NCBI RefSeq assembly: GCF_905404315.1 | Contig: NC_066304.1 | Location: 186,001 to 250,000, forward strand | Direction: 5' to 3' | Length of the DNA: 64,000 nucleotides | DNA from: Leptidea sinapis | Lineage: Eukaryota > Arthropoda > Insecta > Lepidoptera > Pieridae | In this document: positions 44,861-57,255 of the stretch, piece after piece | How positions within the stretch are numbered: the stretch's first letter is position 1 | How the letters are laid out: each line of letters opens with the position of its first letter | Position numbers and translations under genes: made by a program | Notes under the pieces: model-generated | The model's database searches: none | Told to the model about the DNA's origin: nothing | Seen by the model: the letters and a program-made list of their open reading frames with translations, nothing else

Positions 44861-45673
44861 CAGGGTGTCCCAAAGTTATGGGACATGAAGGGAAAGTACC
44901 TTAAATATCGTAGATAGAGTATTTTACTGAAAGAAGACTTTATGTTATTTTAAAAAGTTAGTAATTCTGCATTCAAAGATTTTCTAAAAATTAGGTACTT
45001 GCCTCGTCTGGGACTCGAACCGACAAAATGTAAAAAAAAACACCCCTACTTTTACGATGCCAATCGAAAGAATAGCCAAAAACTAATAACTCTTCTTAAG
45101 TAACATAGTATTTTAAAAAAAAAGAAGCAACGTAAAATGTTTGAGTCCAATTTCAAGAAAGTTATTTATTGCCGACGACGACGTCTGAAAAGTAGAGATA
45201 GTATCATTCCATAGCATTGATTATTCGTAAATAAGTACCCACTTCATAATTAAAATACTTTATAGCATAGTCTTTTTTTACTTTAAAAGCGATACGAGAA
45301 CGTGGGCGAGTCAGAATTGTGCCATATCATATCGAGTATTCACCATAAAATTATAAGAAAATCAAAAGGCTGCGGACTCATTAAGAGATTGGCGATTTGC
45401 GTAAGAGGATCATATTTTGAGCATTTAATTAATTAATTTACAAAAAAATACCCATTTAATTGACTACTTTCTCATATTTACATATCATAAATATGTTTTT
45501 TTACATTTAAGTCGGTTCGATTCCCGGACGAGGCAAGTAATTTTTAGAAAATCTTTGAATGCAGAATTACTAACTTTTAAAAATAAGATAAAATACCCTT
45601 CTTTCAGTAAAATACCCTATTTACGATATTTAAGGTACTTTCCCTTCATGTCCCATAAATTTGGGACAGCCTG
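44861..45673. mobile_element. 813 bp foldback element with arms of about 190-210 bp
   Basis: Starts 'cagggtgtcccaaagttatg' and ends in the reverse complement 'cataaatttgggacagcctg', flanked by TA on both sides. The arms (44861-45075 and 45485-45673) are inverted copies of each other over nearly their full length. The arm includes a tRNA-like B box, 'ggttcgattcccggacgagg', facing inward on each side. The 400 bp middle has no recognised protein. A single arm exists at 2664-2877. Tc1/mariner-type non-autonomous element by its TA duplication. Confidence 0.8.
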
Positions 45674-46020
45674 TATATTACTTACTTTGGTTATGGCTTT
45701 CTAGAATTTGGAAATTGGGGCAATGAAAACAAAATCTAAAATTTACTAAATGTGCTTTTATAGTTTTTCTAAGGAATATCATGAAAGAATAAGGGAAATG
45801 ATGAAAGAATAAAATGACAAAAAACTTGTGCACAAGTATTGAGCCTTTATTGTGGCTTCATTTTTTAACTTTGCTTTATTATTTCGATGACAGCTGTCAG
45901 GAAAGCTCGCAACCGTCAAACGACAGAGACAATAAAAAAGTGCGAATATGTTTACGAATATAAAATATCACTATAAAAGTGAATAAATAAAATAATAAAA
46001 AAATATAAATCTAGTCTTTT
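45674..46020. other. No gene recognised
   Basis: AT-rich; contains 'gatgacagctgtcaggaaag'. Confidence 0.35.
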
Positions 46021-46140
46021 TGTTTCCTCCTCGGATGGGCTCTCGATGTATAAAAAGCGCCCGCTTCTAGACAGCTGACTCTCTAAACGAATAAAGAGGT
46101 AACTGAGTTTTTGTGATATTGTTTTCAATAAAAAAAATCA
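46021..46140 (+). promoter_or_regulatory. TATA-box-like promoter with nearby poly(A) signal; possible solo LTR
   Basis: TATAAAAAG at 46049-46057 lies in a relatively GC-rich window ('ctctcgatgtataaaaagcg'). About 35-40 bp later comes AATAAAG (46090). A TATA box followed closely by a poly(A) signal is the order found in LTRs (U3-R). No gene starts downstream and I could not define TG...CA ends or a target duplication. Confidence 0.3.
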
Positions 46141-49100
46141 TATCTTTTTTGTCAATTATATAATTTGGAGTTGCAGAAGAATAATATTCAAATAATTGAT
46201 ACTATTTTTTTAGTATGAATTGATAATAAATATAAATAAAAAAACTGTGTGCGTGTAATCTTTACGCGCGATTGAAGTAAAACTTAACTTTAATTAACTT
46301 TAGGAATAATTAACAGATACATATATGTATACTTTTTTTGCTTATCTGAAAGCTCATAGGCAAAATATTTTATTTTCGTTTGCCCTTGTTTGTCCCACCT
46401 ATTCTAGGACATCCAGTATATAAGAAATATTCTTAAAAAGTTGAAAGACAAGAAGATTTAATTTTTACCATTAAATATGTACTTATATTAATTAAAGATG
46501 TGTTATTAATAAAAAACTGAATAAAAATAATTATATTATTAATATTACACATATCAATATAACGTTGTAATTGAATATTAACGAATATGGCTCGATGGGC
46601 TAGGACCTTTTGCCTGTCCGATGGACGAAGAAAAATTAACGAATGTCGCAAACGTCAGACTGAGAATTTTTATTTATTACAAAGTAGTCAGAAATGAATA
46701 AATACACTTGGAGGTTTTCAGAAAATATTACTGAGCAATTTGAAACAATTTTTAACCATTATAATATGATGGTTTAAAATACTTACTAAGGTTTTAAGGG
46801 GTGTGTGTTTATCTGAGTTAATTAATAGTTTTGATGCTTATTCGTAGTCATATCGTTCTGTCACTTATTCAGAAAAAAAATTATTAGAATAGCAACGTAT
46901 TTATGCGCGTTGGGCGTCTTATTTCAAAGTGGGCAAAAGTACATTCGCGCTATAACTACGTAGGCGCTCCAAAGCGGGACGCGGGCTTAAGGGCGGTTTA
47001 CCAGTGATATTGAAAAGCTTTCGGCTGTTCAAGGCATTGAATTGTTTACATTACTATATAATTATAAAATAAACTATATCTCACAGTTAAAATAGTTTCA
47101 AGATTTTTATTCAGTACATAACTATATGTTGCTGAAAAAAAATTGTTTATATCAAAGGTTACTAATACAATTTAGTAGCTAAGGCTTCCCAGTACGTTGT
47201 CTTATGACACTTGAATTGGATATAAATATCATCATTTTACAAATATATCTAACTGAGCATATTTTCTTGTTCGAACTAGCGACAATTGCCTTTCATTGCT
47301 ATAGATCAAATTTAAGAATTTTACAGTATCCTTGACGATGGCACAAGCACTTTGGATGACGAGTATTTTAGCCGTACGATTGAATTGCATCGTTTATTTG
47401 TGTGAGCGATAAGCATTTAGGACGATGTTAAAATATATTCAAAGTATTTATAGCTTTGTTACGAATTTTGATGAAATTGTATATTCACGTGTATACATAC
47501 CACCAATAAATAATGTTAAATGGAATGGAATTTTTTTAGGCTGTACACTGTTGCAGAAAAATGCATATATATTTTGGAGCCTTCTAGCCTGAAAATGTAT
47601 CAACAAGCACGTTAAATATACTATTCGATCCATTGTTACTGCTTGATTCCATGATCACACACCAAGTGTCACAATTATAACGTCACAGAACATCAAAATT
47701 TACAACGTGTCCTTATAATATTATCAACAGAAATTGGAGCAAACATTCAATTATATGAAATATTAATTCGTAGATTAATAAGAAAAGTCTATTCGGTAGA
47801 TTTTGCGTTTTGCATGGACATGCATAGATCAAACAGACAATCACATGAGGGGCAGTGATCATTTTCTTTTAACAATAATTATACACTTATAGAAAACTGC
47901 TATTAGTCGTTTTTTCCAGCCATACACCTTAGAATCTAAGGCTTAGATCATGATGTTGATATCTTGTTCTGTATAAAAAAATATCAAACGATATCATAGC
48001 GGGCTGTGCGAGCAGGCCTAAGTAGAGCAGTGCAGCCGAACGTCGTGCAAGAGGAGGACGGAGAATAAGACGAAGGGTTGCTCCGAGACTCAGCAAGTAC
48101 CGAGTTTGTTTAGCTTTCTCCGTCTACAAATAAACTTGGTAATACATGGACGCGCATGCTCATAAAGGACCGCATTTAAAATGGCCGCCAGAGAGATAAG
48201 GAATTTATATGAAATAGGCTTTTTACAGGCGTAATTTATAACGTGATATGGATGTTGGTGGCTTAAAAAATTGGATTTTTTTTACTTTAAATGTTGCTGC
48301 TAAAATCTTTTCCATATTCGAAGCTAGTGTTGATTAATTCTGGTTTTAATCCGAAGCCAGAGGTAGAAATATTTTCCATCTCTAAAGCGGTACTTTATGA
48401 GCAGTTTGTAACAATAGCAGGGAGGGGGAACCAGGCGCGCGCATGAAGTACGCTATACCGTTGTTCGTGAGTGCAGAGATAATAAATACGATACTTTATA
48501 GACGCGTTGCCTAGAGAGGATATGCCAAGATAACAGTAACTTTCGTACGGCCCTATATTATATTAAAGATAGGTACATATATATTATAATCCTAGACGGT
48601 GAATGTTCTAACGCGTTTAGTTTCTAATTTTGAATTTGGCTGTATGGTGAATGTGTCAACCATTTTTAGAACAAGGCGAATGTTCTAAATTTGAAATCGG
48701 CTGTATAATAAATTCATGGACCGTTTTTCGAATGTACGACGCCGTCTTTCATAATCGAATAAAGTTATTTGGAACAAAGTCTGTTATAGGAATGAACTTT
48801 ATACATATTTAGTGCATTTTTAAATAAAGCTGGTTTTTATGGTCTTATATACTTATATTTTTTATGGGATGGGAAGACAAACTCATGGATTGACGTATAA
48901 ACCTTATTATTTACTTGCATTTTGATGTCTACGCAACGGGTATGTGACTATACTATATATAGACTTACTATATATTAGCGTATAGACGAACAAAGCGTGT
49001 GAGAGAGAGGAACATCTTAAACGGAGATATGGTAAGATAGAAAACTAAAGAGAATCTTCTGTTAGGTTTTGTAACCCATTTTGATGACAAGTAGTAAAAA

Positions 49101-49144
49101 GTCAGCCACGCTTGGTATTCGTTGTATTTTTATTTTCTTTTCTT
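46141..49144. other. No gene recognised (3 kb)
   Basis: Mostly AT-rich. 46395-46425 ends 'ctaggacatccagtatata', similar to the foldback element's end. On the + strand 47455-47600 reads NFDEIVYSRVYIPPINN, faintly like a LINE endonuclease block. 48000-48115 is GC-rich without a good frame. 48600-48730 has an imperfect direct repeat ('gaatgttcta...ggctgtat'). Confidence 0.35.
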
Positions 49145-49442
49145 TTTAATGAAAATAAGGGCCTAGACGAGCAGGGCGCCAGCTGATGGTAATTGATACG
49201 CCCTGCCCATTACATTGCAGTGCCGCTCAGGATTCTTGAAAATCCCTAGCAATTCTGAGCGGCACTACAACTGCGCTCGTCACCTTGAGACATAAGATGT
49301 TAAGTCTCATTTGCCCAGTAATTTCACTATCTACGGCGCCCTTTAGACCGAAACACAGTAACGCTTTCACATAACTGTTTTACGGCAGAAATAGGCGCCG
49401 TTGTGGTACCTATCATGTACGCATCCTGTGCAAAGGAGACTG
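49145..49442 (-). mobile_element. 300 bp A-tailed repeat, copy 4
   Basis: Near full-length reverse copy from 'aatgaaaataagggcctaga' to 'gtacgcatcctgtgcaaagg'. It retains all family landmarks, including 'gagcggcactacaactgcgc' and 'gtctcatttgcccagtaatt'. Confidence 0.85.
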
Positions 49443-49566
49443 GGTATTCTGAAGTATTTTGAATTGTACACTAGCTAACGCACACGTTGAAAAATTACAA
49501 TAGGTTATGCATTGTCGGGCTGTCAGGTCGTCTAAACGTTAGTATAATTTAAGTCTATGGGAACCA

Positions 49567-49927
49567 TCTTAATATATATAAATCCAGTGTCCTGATGTTT
49601 GTTCCTAGTGAACTCCTAAACTAATGAAATGCTTTTAATGGGGATTACTTTATAGCAGCAGTTCAACTTGACAGATATGATAATTTTTATTTCGATTTGG
49701 GACCCATAATTATTTTTATTTCCAATATTTGTTTTGTATGGACATATTTTCTATGAGATAATTTATTGACGCACGGTTTGACAGTAATTCTGCTGTGAAA
49801 CAATTTCATTATTACAACAGGGAGCATATTTTTACGAAATAAATCTTAACGTTATAAAATATTATTGACAAATTCATAAAAAACAAAATTTAATTTATTA
49901 TGTACACAACAACGCCAGTCAACCAAG
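49567..49927 (+). mobile_element. Helitron-like element, second type
   Basis: Starts about TCTTAATATATATAAATCC and ends near 'aacgccagtcaaccaagtag'. The 3' half ('tttattgacgcacggtttga', 'ctgctgtgaaacaatttcat') matches 11357-11530 of the intron Helitron; the 5' half is different. The 3' end has lost the exact CTAG. No coding capacity. Confidence 0.55.
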
Positions 49928-50300
49928 TAGAAATATAAATAAGAAAAATAAAATAAAATAAAGCAATAAAAATTAATTAAATCGTCAAAAAGGACGTAAA
50001 GATACAAAACGGCAAATAATAACAAGATACGGACATGTACACATTTTTTAAACTTTGAGGGTATTCGTAAATTATTTAGTTTTTCATGTTATTATTACCT
50101 ATGTTTTAGCACCTATATCAGCATGCTTTTGTTTGGTATGTAAAAAAAATTTGGAAGTAAAATAAATTAACTTACAGAAAGCCACGGAGAAGGTTGAATC
50201 AATAATTTAAACTACTACTTTCAAGTCATGATGGCCTAGAGTCTCTGTGGTTGGTCCGAGAGGTTGAAATTCATCTGACATTTTTTTTATTACATTATAT
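49928..50300. other. No gene recognised
   Basis: AT-rich spacer. Confidence 0.4.
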
Positions 50301-50596
50301 TTTATATTTTTTCGTGACAAGCAGGACGTTCAGTTGATGGTAATTAATACGCCCTATTTAAATGCAGTGCCGCTCAGGATTATTGAAAAATCCAAAAATT
50401 CTGAATGGCACTCTAATTGCGCTGGTCTACTTGAGACATAAGATGTTAAGTCATGATTGCCCAGTAATTTCACTAGATACGGCGCCCTTCTAACCGAAAC
50501 ACAATAATTTTTACACATTACTGCTTCACGGCAGAAATAGGTCCCTTTTTGGTACCCATAATCATGCCGGCATCCTGTGCAAAGGAGCCTCCCACT
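50301..50596 (-). mobile_element. 300 bp A-tailed repeat, copy 5
   Basis: Near full-length reverse copy, from 'tttcgtgacaagcaggacgt' to 'tgcaaaggagcctcccact', the family's 5' terminus. It has small deletions near 50355. Confidence 0.85.
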
Positions 50597-52199
50597 ATTT
50601 TGGGGAACAAAACAAAAAGCCTATATAAACTACATTACCATACGATTGCAAATAACATTTTTTCACCTGATGGCTTCAAAATAAACGTCGTTAAAATATA
50701 TAAAATAACTGTAGACCAGCTAATTATATAAAATATATTAATGCTATATTTAATACGAATATTATACAAAAGTAATTATTGAAGTGGATATCGCGCTTGC
50801 GTGGAAATTTTGCAGCGCGAAACAATTATGATACTTTATTATAATTTACTTTGTAGACTATAGATATAAATGGAAAGTTATATCATAAAGCTATATAAAA
50901 TAGAATATATCTCTTCACAGTAAGTACCTACTGTAAGAGAAAAATTGATAACAACTTTTCCTTGCCAAATCATTTCGGTTTGTTTGGGTGTTTGTTTATG
51001 TTTAGTGTGCGTGCATTACGTGGATGTGATAGCAAGATTTATGTGATAGTGAACCAAACTAAAATAGTATAGAGAAATAACTTTACTTTATCAGAATTTA
51101 ATTATATTAAAGAAGAGACTCCAACAGTTTATTTTATTTCGAACAATTACTACTTTTGTAAAATTTAAAATATTGTATCGTAATCTTATGCTCATCCATA
51201 CTATCTCTTCTTAATCTTAGTCCTTACCTCTTGATAGAGTGGTTATGATCCTGCTTCGTCTATTACATAAGTTGTGATTTTTGTTGGACATCTCCATATT
51301 AACTCTTTATTCACTTAGTATAAGATTTAGCAAGGAAACACGTGGTCGACGATTGAATGAATATCCATCTTCTGGGTGATAGGTTGCACGAGCATAGGCT
51401 TTCTACTCTTTACTGTACCATTGTGCTAACCTTCCGAAAGATATGTCCAAAAATGTACATGATTCAGTCTCCTTTATACGTTATGACGCTTTTTCTAGTT
51501 TTTCTTTTTAGTGAAGCCTACAGCCTGTTATTATGATTATTATTATTATTATAAGTTAGCGGCCAATTAAAATCTACAACATATAAAATGAATTATTTCA
51601 AGTTATGTCATTATTAATTTCAAAATACACAAATCATGCAATTTTTAATTTAATTAGTAAACAAGTATCAAAATCATACGATCCAACTAAAAGTATCCGC
51701 AGTCCATCTCATTATTATTCGTCCGCTCTTTTTGAATATATCAACCACAAGCGAGATTACACTTTATTATTACTGAAATTAGGTTTAAATTGCTGTATGG
51801 GAAATTTTCAATAGTTTTAAAAGCTCTTTGCTAGACCGTATATATTACTATATATTTAGTATGTATTTAAGCTATATTCATTAAGAGCTTTTCATATGGA
51901 ATATTTTGAATTTTAGATTTGTTATGGTATAGGAGGACAAATGAGCGTACTTGTCACCTCATGGAAAGTGATCACTGTTGCCCATACTGATGAAGCACTA
52001 CAGGAATGACAAGAACCGTTCTTTCCATTTCATTTATTTGTTGTTATTTGAATTGCCCATAGATACATTATCTGTTAATAGTGGTTTGACGCTAAGTTTG
52101 TTAAGTGCGATGGCCAAGTTAGTCTATTTAATTAAAACATTAAATATTTTCAATATTGGTATGGTCACTATAAGATGTTGTTAGACAAAGTGAAAACAA
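50597..52199. other. No gene recognised (1.6 kb)
   Basis: AT-rich. The frames at 51605 and 51978 look like chance. Confidence 0.4.
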
Positions 52200-52315
52200 A
52201 ATTTATGAAAGATGCGGGACTCGAACCCGCGACAACCGTTCGAGTGTTATATCATTGATAAAACTTGTCTTGGTCAACTCTCAGGTTGTGACTACAGGAT
52301 CTTCTTTACATTTAA
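52200..52315 (-). mobile_element. tRNA-like repeat (SINE family B), copy 4
   Basis: Read on the minus strand: leader 'gaagatcctgtagtcacaac', then 'cactcgaacggtt', an internal deletion of the A box region, and B box 'gcgggttcgagtcccgcatc'. The leader upstream of the tRNA part is shared with the 38.3 and 43.1 kb copies. Confidence 0.65.
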
Positions 52316-53712
52316 TTTGTTTTCAAACTTTAAAAAAAAATCAAATTGTTTAGATGTTGATAGCTTCCCTAATTATGTAATAACTTAAGACACAGACACA
52401 GTAGGGACTAAATAAATTGACCAATTGAATTACATGAACCTCACAACTTTTTGTTTTAAACTAGTACTTAATGTTATTGAAGAGATTATTATATACTTAC
52501 ACATCGAGATATAAAGAATTTTGTTTTTTTTTTCGTCCGCAGTAATTACTCTTGTGTGATCAAAGCAACCTTGGTTACTCTCGAAATACTCCGTGAGAAA
52601 TGCGGTAGAAGACACACAATGAAGTGCCTCTACGTAACGCCAAGTAATCTACCCGTATCTAGTATTCGAGTAGCTCCGAGGGTTGGTGGGGCTCACCAGG
52701 CAAGAGATAAGAGCAATTAATCCATGTGTCGCCGAACACTCCTCTTGAAGTGCTTGTGCTAGAATATAATTTTTGAAGTAAACCTTTTATAACGTACGCT
52801 TGACTTGGGGGGTAAGCTGGTGAATGCGTTACGAAAATTGTGATCGGGCAAGGCGAAAGGAGGTTGAGTTTTGTTAACATATTTTTTTTAAACATCTTTA
52901 AAATAATATTATTTTTTTATGTTTTTTTTTAAATAGTTTTATTTGGAATATGATTTAAATAAGTGTGTTTTTCTCAAAAACATTTGAATTTTTATTTAAA
53001 GTATTTTTAAACACTTTTTTATAACTTTGAAATATTTGTTTTTTAATTTTGTCCGTTGAGGTTTCACATCCACTGTGTCCCAACACACATTTCGATTAGT
53101 TCGTAATTTCATTTCGTTCTTGATTAATATTTTGTTTTACTTATGTATTCGTGTGGTCTAAAGCGCACTCGTTTTTTTTAGTTACGTCACTATGAAAAAC
53201 AGTAAATATATTGTAGTTTCCGTCTGTCTGTAACGCCAGTATCACATACATAATGCCAGTGATTATTCAAACTTAAATTATATACTCAGTATAAATGCTG
53301 ATAAAATGTTACCACACATTGCATAACAGGTTATTCCTACTGCGAAATTCCATGCGATTATTTATATTAAGTACTTTAGAGCTAGAATATTGTGAAGCAC
53401 GTGAAGTATTAACTAGTAAAATATTTTTATCTAAAGATTTAGTTTGTAGATTTCTCATTTACGATGCTAAATAAAGCGGAAAAGTGAGAGTTGGACTGAA
53501 GCGTTCCGTACCGTCCTAGAAGCCATGTTATGGTATGGTATAGGGTCTCCTGTTTGCGCAATTAAACCACTAAGTTGGGTCCACTTTCCGTGCAGTATAG
53601 GCCAGTTAGTCCAATCAGCCCAGCTCCTTCCAGAAGTTCAGAACAATCCTGGGTTGTTCGCAGACTGCTTCGAGCGACCTCGTAACTAAGGTTTTTGCTT
53701 TAGTTGGTCATT
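52316..53712. other. No gene recognised
   Basis: AT-rich. The 78-codon minus frame at 52659-52895 has no family resemblance. Confidence 0.4.
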
Positions 53713-53731
53713 CCCCCCCCCCCCCCCCCCC
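53713..53731. repeat. Poly-C tract
   Basis: 19 consecutive C residues. Confidence 0.9.
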
Positions 53732-53768
53732 AATTCCAGGATCACACATAAAACAATAAATTTTTTAA

Positions 53769-54060
53769 TTCTTAACCGACTTCAAAAAAGGAGGAGGTTC
53801 TCAATTCGTCGGTATGTTCTATTTTTTTATGTTTGTTAACTCTAAACTTTGATTATTCTTTTGTTATTTTAAAGCTGGTGCGTCCCGTGTGATCCCATTG
53901 TAATTTGGTCCAGATCTGACAGTGGCATCCATGAGAAAACCATAAAAGTCTTAAATTTGTTATACATACGTATAGCAAAGTGGACGATAAATTTACCAAT
54001 AAATCAATATCGCGCAAACCGATTTCGATGATTCTTCTTTTATTGGAATGGATATACTTC
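53769..54060 (+). repeat. Dispersed repeat starting 'accgacttcaaaaaaggagg'
   Basis: 'aaccgacttcaaaaaaggag' followed by 'gaggttctcaattcgtcggt' is a start I recognise from a common lepidopteran repeat. The phrase 'accgacttcaaaaa' recurs at 54420 and, reversed, at 32970. Its class is unknown to me. Confidence 0.5.
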
Positions 54061-54480
54061 AAAGATAGGTTGGCGAGAGTTTGATTAGCTTCTGACTACG
54101 GAATGACAAAGTAACGGAACTCTTCAATTCCTAGGAGCAAATTAGCGATACTCGGCCGAATCTTTTTTGTGCTATCCGGATATATAACTCATCCACCATA
54201 ACACAGTTATGGTCAAGTAATTGTCGTAGTCGAATATGATGATCAGTGGGACTCCTTAACGACTTATAGTAAGTCTGTAATCAAATTGCAAAAGCACTTA
54301 CGTTCATACCTGCATTGAAAAATTTCGTATATCTTCACATATTTAGACAAATTGTTAGTAAGTGTACTTCAAATTCACTAAATATCATAAAATATATTTT
54401 TTTTTTAACAAAAAAACAACCGACTTCAAAAACACCAAACCACCAAACAATAGATATAATGTGCACTAAAATAATTGCGT
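54061..54480. other. No gene recognised
   Basis: AT-rich; contains the second 'accgacttcaaaaa' at 54420. Confidence 0.35.
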
Positions 54481-54489
54481 ATTAAAATT

Positions 54490-54726
54490 ATAATTTTTGT
54501 CTGTCTGTCTGTCTGTTTGTTCCGGCTAATCTCTGAAATGGCTGGATAATCTTTGACGGGTGTTTTATTGGCAAGTAGCTGATGTAATAAGGAGTAACTT
54601 AGGCTACGTTTATTTAAGAAAAAAATCTTTTATTTTAGAAATATAAAGTAATGTTTCAATATCCAAGAAACGGTCTAACTCTAAAAATAATCTATATCGC
54701 AAAACAACGTTTGCCGGGTTAGCTAG
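54490..54726 (+). mobile_element. Helitron-like element, 3' end CTAG
   Basis: The (TCTG)n start is followed by 'ttccggctaatctctgaaat' and the end is 'aacgtttgccgggttagcta' plus G, before T. The terminus is related to those at 7962 and 11535. About 240 bp; no protein. The 5' TC cannot be fixed within the TCTG run. Confidence 0.55.
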
Positions 54727-56439
54727 TTTTATCTAAGTGTATAAACATGGCTGCATTGGAAAGTGTAGAGTATTTTACGTAGTATACCATTTTTATTTTT
54801 CATTTCAACTAATCAAGCAAGGCAAGATAGTGCGCTAGTGGTTTCGAATTCTAAATCTGTAATTTAATTTTAACTTTTTATTGCTATTCTATCTAACAAC
54901 CACCTTTCCTTAAACAGATAATGAAAGAGATCTGCTAATTCGCAAATACTTCTATTTATAGAATGTATTCTAACCCATCATTAGGCAGTCCCTACTCTAC
55001 ACCGCTTCTCTTTAATAAAAACAAAATAATATTAAGCCTATGCTTTTGCGTTGCTATTCCTGTTAAGAAAAGTGTATTTGATACTCGGTTTATATTATAA
55101 CCAAAACGCAGCAAGATATTTTTATAGACACTTTGAATCAATATTTTACTTAAGCTTTTTACTTTTTTGTATATATTTTAAATGAAATAAACAGAAGATA
55201 GAAAAAGGATTTCAGTGGAATGGGTCTTTCCTTTTCAAGGTTTGCTTAAGATTTGCTTTTTTATTTTGTTTTTAAGGTTGTTGGTTTAAGTTGAGATGAG
55301 TAAAAGCATTGGTACGAAAATGATTCCTTCTTTATTCGACAATACAGACCTTAAACTACAGTAACGGTTAAAAACGGTATGTAAACACATGCTTGAATTA
55401 AATTGTTGAAAAACTGAGAAAAACTTCCTCGCAGCAAAGTCATCCCTCATCACGTTAATGCATCTGCCAATTTTAACCAATATGTAGGTAGATATTTTAT
55501 TTTAATGCAAATATTTTAATAAAATAATGTGTATACTTACTTGTCAGTACTTCGTGACAGTTACCAATCGGTTCTAGTGATGTATCGAAAAACAGCTTAC
55601 AGGTTAGGTTAGATTTATATTTAATAGTATGCCAAGCGAACATTGATCAGTTCGTCTTTAGTATCTATTGTAATCTTATCGCTGAGATACAATGCTAGGT
55701 AGTGAGACCTCGCCTGTTCAAATGTTGAGGGAGAAAAGAGTTGATAGTTAGTCGCGTTCGCGCTGGCACAAGTGTCTCCAACTATAAAGTAGTTGTTGAA
55801 AGACAAAAGGATTTTACATCATATAAGCAATAAAAAAATTAGATAACAAAATTATTGCACTTATGATACTTCGCACTTATGATACTTCGTAAACATGCAT
55901 GTGGTGACATTCTGATGCTATATGCTGGCCTAATAGCTGAGTTGAAATCCATATATTTGATAGAGGAACACATACTCCTCTTACATTTATTGAGGATAAT
56001 ACGACTCTTTAAAGTAATATATGCCTAAAGAAAATACATACAAAACTGAAGCAGTGCAAAAGGAACAGTTAATAGCTTTAAGAACCGCCAATCTCTAAGG
56101 GGAATTAGAATCAAAGAGCGTAGGCTCGAGTAGAATATGTGCAGGGCACAATAAATACACGAATAAGGATGTTTTAATAACTGTTTCAATAACTGAAATA
56201 AAAAAATATATTAGTCATGATTACTGTCTAAATTGGTTAAAACATTAAAAAACAAAACGGTATATAAACAAGCTTAATGTTTACATGAGTTGAACATTGA
56301 ATAATGCTGTATGCCACTAGCTACAAATTATTTTATTGATCATCTGTGACAAATCCGGCCGTATTTTTATACTACAGCTGTTAAAAGCGTGCCAAAAAAT
56401 CCGGTGATAATATTTCAATACTAAATACACAAATATTAT
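54727..56439. other. No gene recognised (1.7 kb)
   Basis: AT-rich. Contains an exact 16 bp tandem duplication, 'gcacttatgatacttc' at 55857-55872 and 55873-55888. The frames at 55286 and 55621 are not recognisable. Confidence 0.4.
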
Positions 56440-56635
56440 TTTTTATTGAAAAGAGCGCAAAAAAAAAAGAATGCTGGGAGAGTTTCTTGCGCCGCTTCTT
56501 CTCTCTCAGAGCGCCATTTGTTTCCGAAGCGGTAGTAGTATCTAGTAGTATAAGAAATGACATCAAAAAGAATTCTAAAGGAATCAATTTTGAGAAAATA
56601 AATGCCTTTTATGCCTTTATGCCTTTTATTAAGTT
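56440..56635 (+). repeat. LINE 3' UTR with ATGCCTTTT tail
   Basis: 'gggagagtttcttgcgccgc', 'tttgtttccgaagcggtagt' and 'caaaaagaattctaaaggaa' precede an AATAAA and a short (ATGCCTTTT)n tail. A reverse near-identical scrap is at 21870-21985. Confidence 0.7.
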
Positions 56636-57090
56636 TACGCTTCAGTCTTATTTATAAACTCGGATATTCGAAGTGACAATGAAAAATTTGATGTCTTTGT
56701 GGTTTATAAAGGAAATGTATGGGTACCATACTTATGTACACATACGTTATACTTTTTGATATAGCAAAATAAAAATAAGTACAATATATAGCGGATTGGT
56801 TAGCTAAACATGTTGTAAATGTGCAAATTTTAAACCTTATCGGGACAATATGGCCACAGCATTTTATTACAGCACTAATACAAGCCGACAAGCGGCCATT
56901 TTCACACATAGTAGTAATAGTAGTAATCACACTTTTTTTGTTCTTTTCATAATACAAATTAATTTGATGTTTGGAACACAAAACCTCCACATCGCGTGAT
57001 AGTAACATCCGTGTGACCGGAAAATAAACAGGGACATTACCCGAAAAATTGGGTTATCCATATTTTAATGGTGTTCTAAGTAGATAATAT
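56636..57090. other. No gene recognised
   Basis: A 118-codon minus-strand frame (56652-57008, starting MLLSRDVEVLCSKHQINLYY) is open but Cys/Ile-rich and unlike any family I know. It follows the AT-rich base composition and is probably chance. Confidence 0.3.
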
Positions 57091-57255
57091 TTTTTTTTAT
57101 GAAAATAAGGGTCGAGATGATAATTGGTACGCCTTGTCAATTAAATTGCAGTGCCGCTCAGGATTCTAAAAAATACCAAAAAATTCTGAGCGGCACTACA
57201 ACTGCGCTCGTCACCTTGAGACATAAAATGTCAAGTCTTATTTGCCCAGTAATTT
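57091..57255 (-). mobile_element. 300 bp A-tailed repeat, copy 6 (5'-truncated)
   Basis: Reverse copy with 'ttatgaaaataagggtcgag', a deletion, then 'attgcagtgccgctcaggat' and 'ctcgtcaccttgagacataa'. It stops at 'tttgcccagtaattt'. Confidence 0.8.

Noticed and set aside
47455..47600. LINE endonuclease trace (VYSRVYIPPINN)
   Set aside because: Only one short motif; no neighbouring EN or RT block to support it.
56652..57008. 118-codon minus-strand gene
   Set aside because: Unusual Cys/Ile/Tyr-rich composition follows AT-rich DNA; no domain, splice or start evidence.
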